NCBI GenBank assembly: GCA_947177115.1
Contig: CAMWTG010000185.1
Coordinates: 1 to 5,703, forward strand
Source: an uncultured Clostridia bacterium
GTDB lineage: Bacteria > Bacillota > Clostridia > Oscillospirales > Oscillospiraceae
Direction: 5' to 3'
DNA: 5,703 nucleotides
Of this stretch, positions 5,674 to 5,703 are shown one piece after another. The position numbers and the translations under genes are program-made. How positions within the stretch are numbered: position 1 is the stretch's first letter; each line of letters starts with the position of its first letter. Under the pieces are notes generated by a model. It ran no database searches, was not told the origin of the DNA, and saw nothing but the letters and a program-made list of their open reading frames with translations.

Positions 5674-5703
5674 TGTTTGGACGCTGTGAAACCAAACGTC
5701 TTT
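5674..5703 (+). terminator. Attenuator-like hairpin at the window edge
   Basis: GTTTGG (5675-5680) pairs with CCAAAC (5692-5697) around an 11-nt loop, extendable by a T-G pair, and is followed by GTCTTT at the end of the window. An alternative pairing, GACG (5680-5683) with CGTC (5697-5700), excludes the first. Such competing folds after a leader ORF suggest transcription attenuation. The length of the T-run cannot be judged because the sequence ends here. Confidence 0.4.

Larger units (their letters stand above)
5039..5703. other. Foreign, AT-richer, non-coding hairpin-rich segment; left end of a putative insertion
   Basis: From 5039 on, base composition is visibly more AT-rich, there are homopolymer A/T tracts, and no reading frame on either strand resembles a protein family I know. 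The left part (5039-5196) holds one modest hairpin (5055-5074) and a GGTGAATG direct repeat (5055-5062 and 5104-5111). The middle (5197-5566) is an array of hairpins. The right part carries a promoter-like sequence, a short leader ORF and a terminal hairpin. The right end of the insertion is beyond the window. No transposase, recombinase or intron signature is visible, so the vehicle cannot be named. An assembly misjoin is an alternative explanation. Confidence 0.55.

Noticed and set aside
5664..5703. GTG-initiated frame (VKGLFGRCETKRL) running off the window end
   Set aside because: No Shine-Dalgarno; it overlaps the leader stop codon and the terminal hairpin. Undecidable without more sequence.

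Overview
The window looks like the accessory-gene end of an integrative conjugative element (ICE) of the Tn1549/CTn type found in gut Clostridia (Oscillospiraceae/Lachnospiraceae-like Firmicutes). The evidence is the gene set and order: the 3' end of a plasmid/ICE-type topoisomerase III, a small cysteine-rich 'VLP' protein, a large ArdC/YodL multidomain protein, a transposon-transfer-assisting (TTRAP) small protein, and the first codons of the giant helicase/methylase gene that normally follows. Family names come from recognising the protein sequences; no search was run.

Layout. Positions 1-1121 are the C-terminal part of topB, cut by the window edge. It overlaps by 8 bp the small zinc-ribbon-like protein at 1114-1479. 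A 167-bp intergenic stretch (1480-1646) carries several hairpins and leads to a good Shine-Dalgarno that sets a GTG start for the 1012-aa ArdC-like protein (1647-4685). The TTRAP gene (4690-4935) follows after 4 bp and overlaps the start of the next gene by 11 bp. All genes lie on the + strand and appear translationally coupled, as expected for one DNA-processing/transfer operon: the topoisomerase handles DNA topology, ArdC binds and protects single-stranded DNA, and the helicase would remodel DNA during transfer.

The helicase reading frame is recognisable for only 38 codons (4925-5038). It then changes abruptly into unrelated, visibly more AT-rich sequence that stops it six codons later. From 5039 to the window end there is no convincing conventional gene. 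There is instead a dense run of imperfect hairpins (5197-5566), then a plausible sigma-A promoter (-10 TATAAT at 5568-5573) flanked by an inverted repeat, a possible 13-codon leader peptide (5623-5664), and a hairpin running into T residues at the window edge.

My reading is that foreign DNA has inserted in or replaced the helicase gene. Its 5' part is a structured control region for a gene just beyond the window. A promoter, short peptide and terminator-like hairpin resemble the attenuation leaders of ribosome-targeted antibiotic-resistance genes, for example ribosome-protection tetracycline-resistance genes. That identity is inference, and the downstream gene is not visible.
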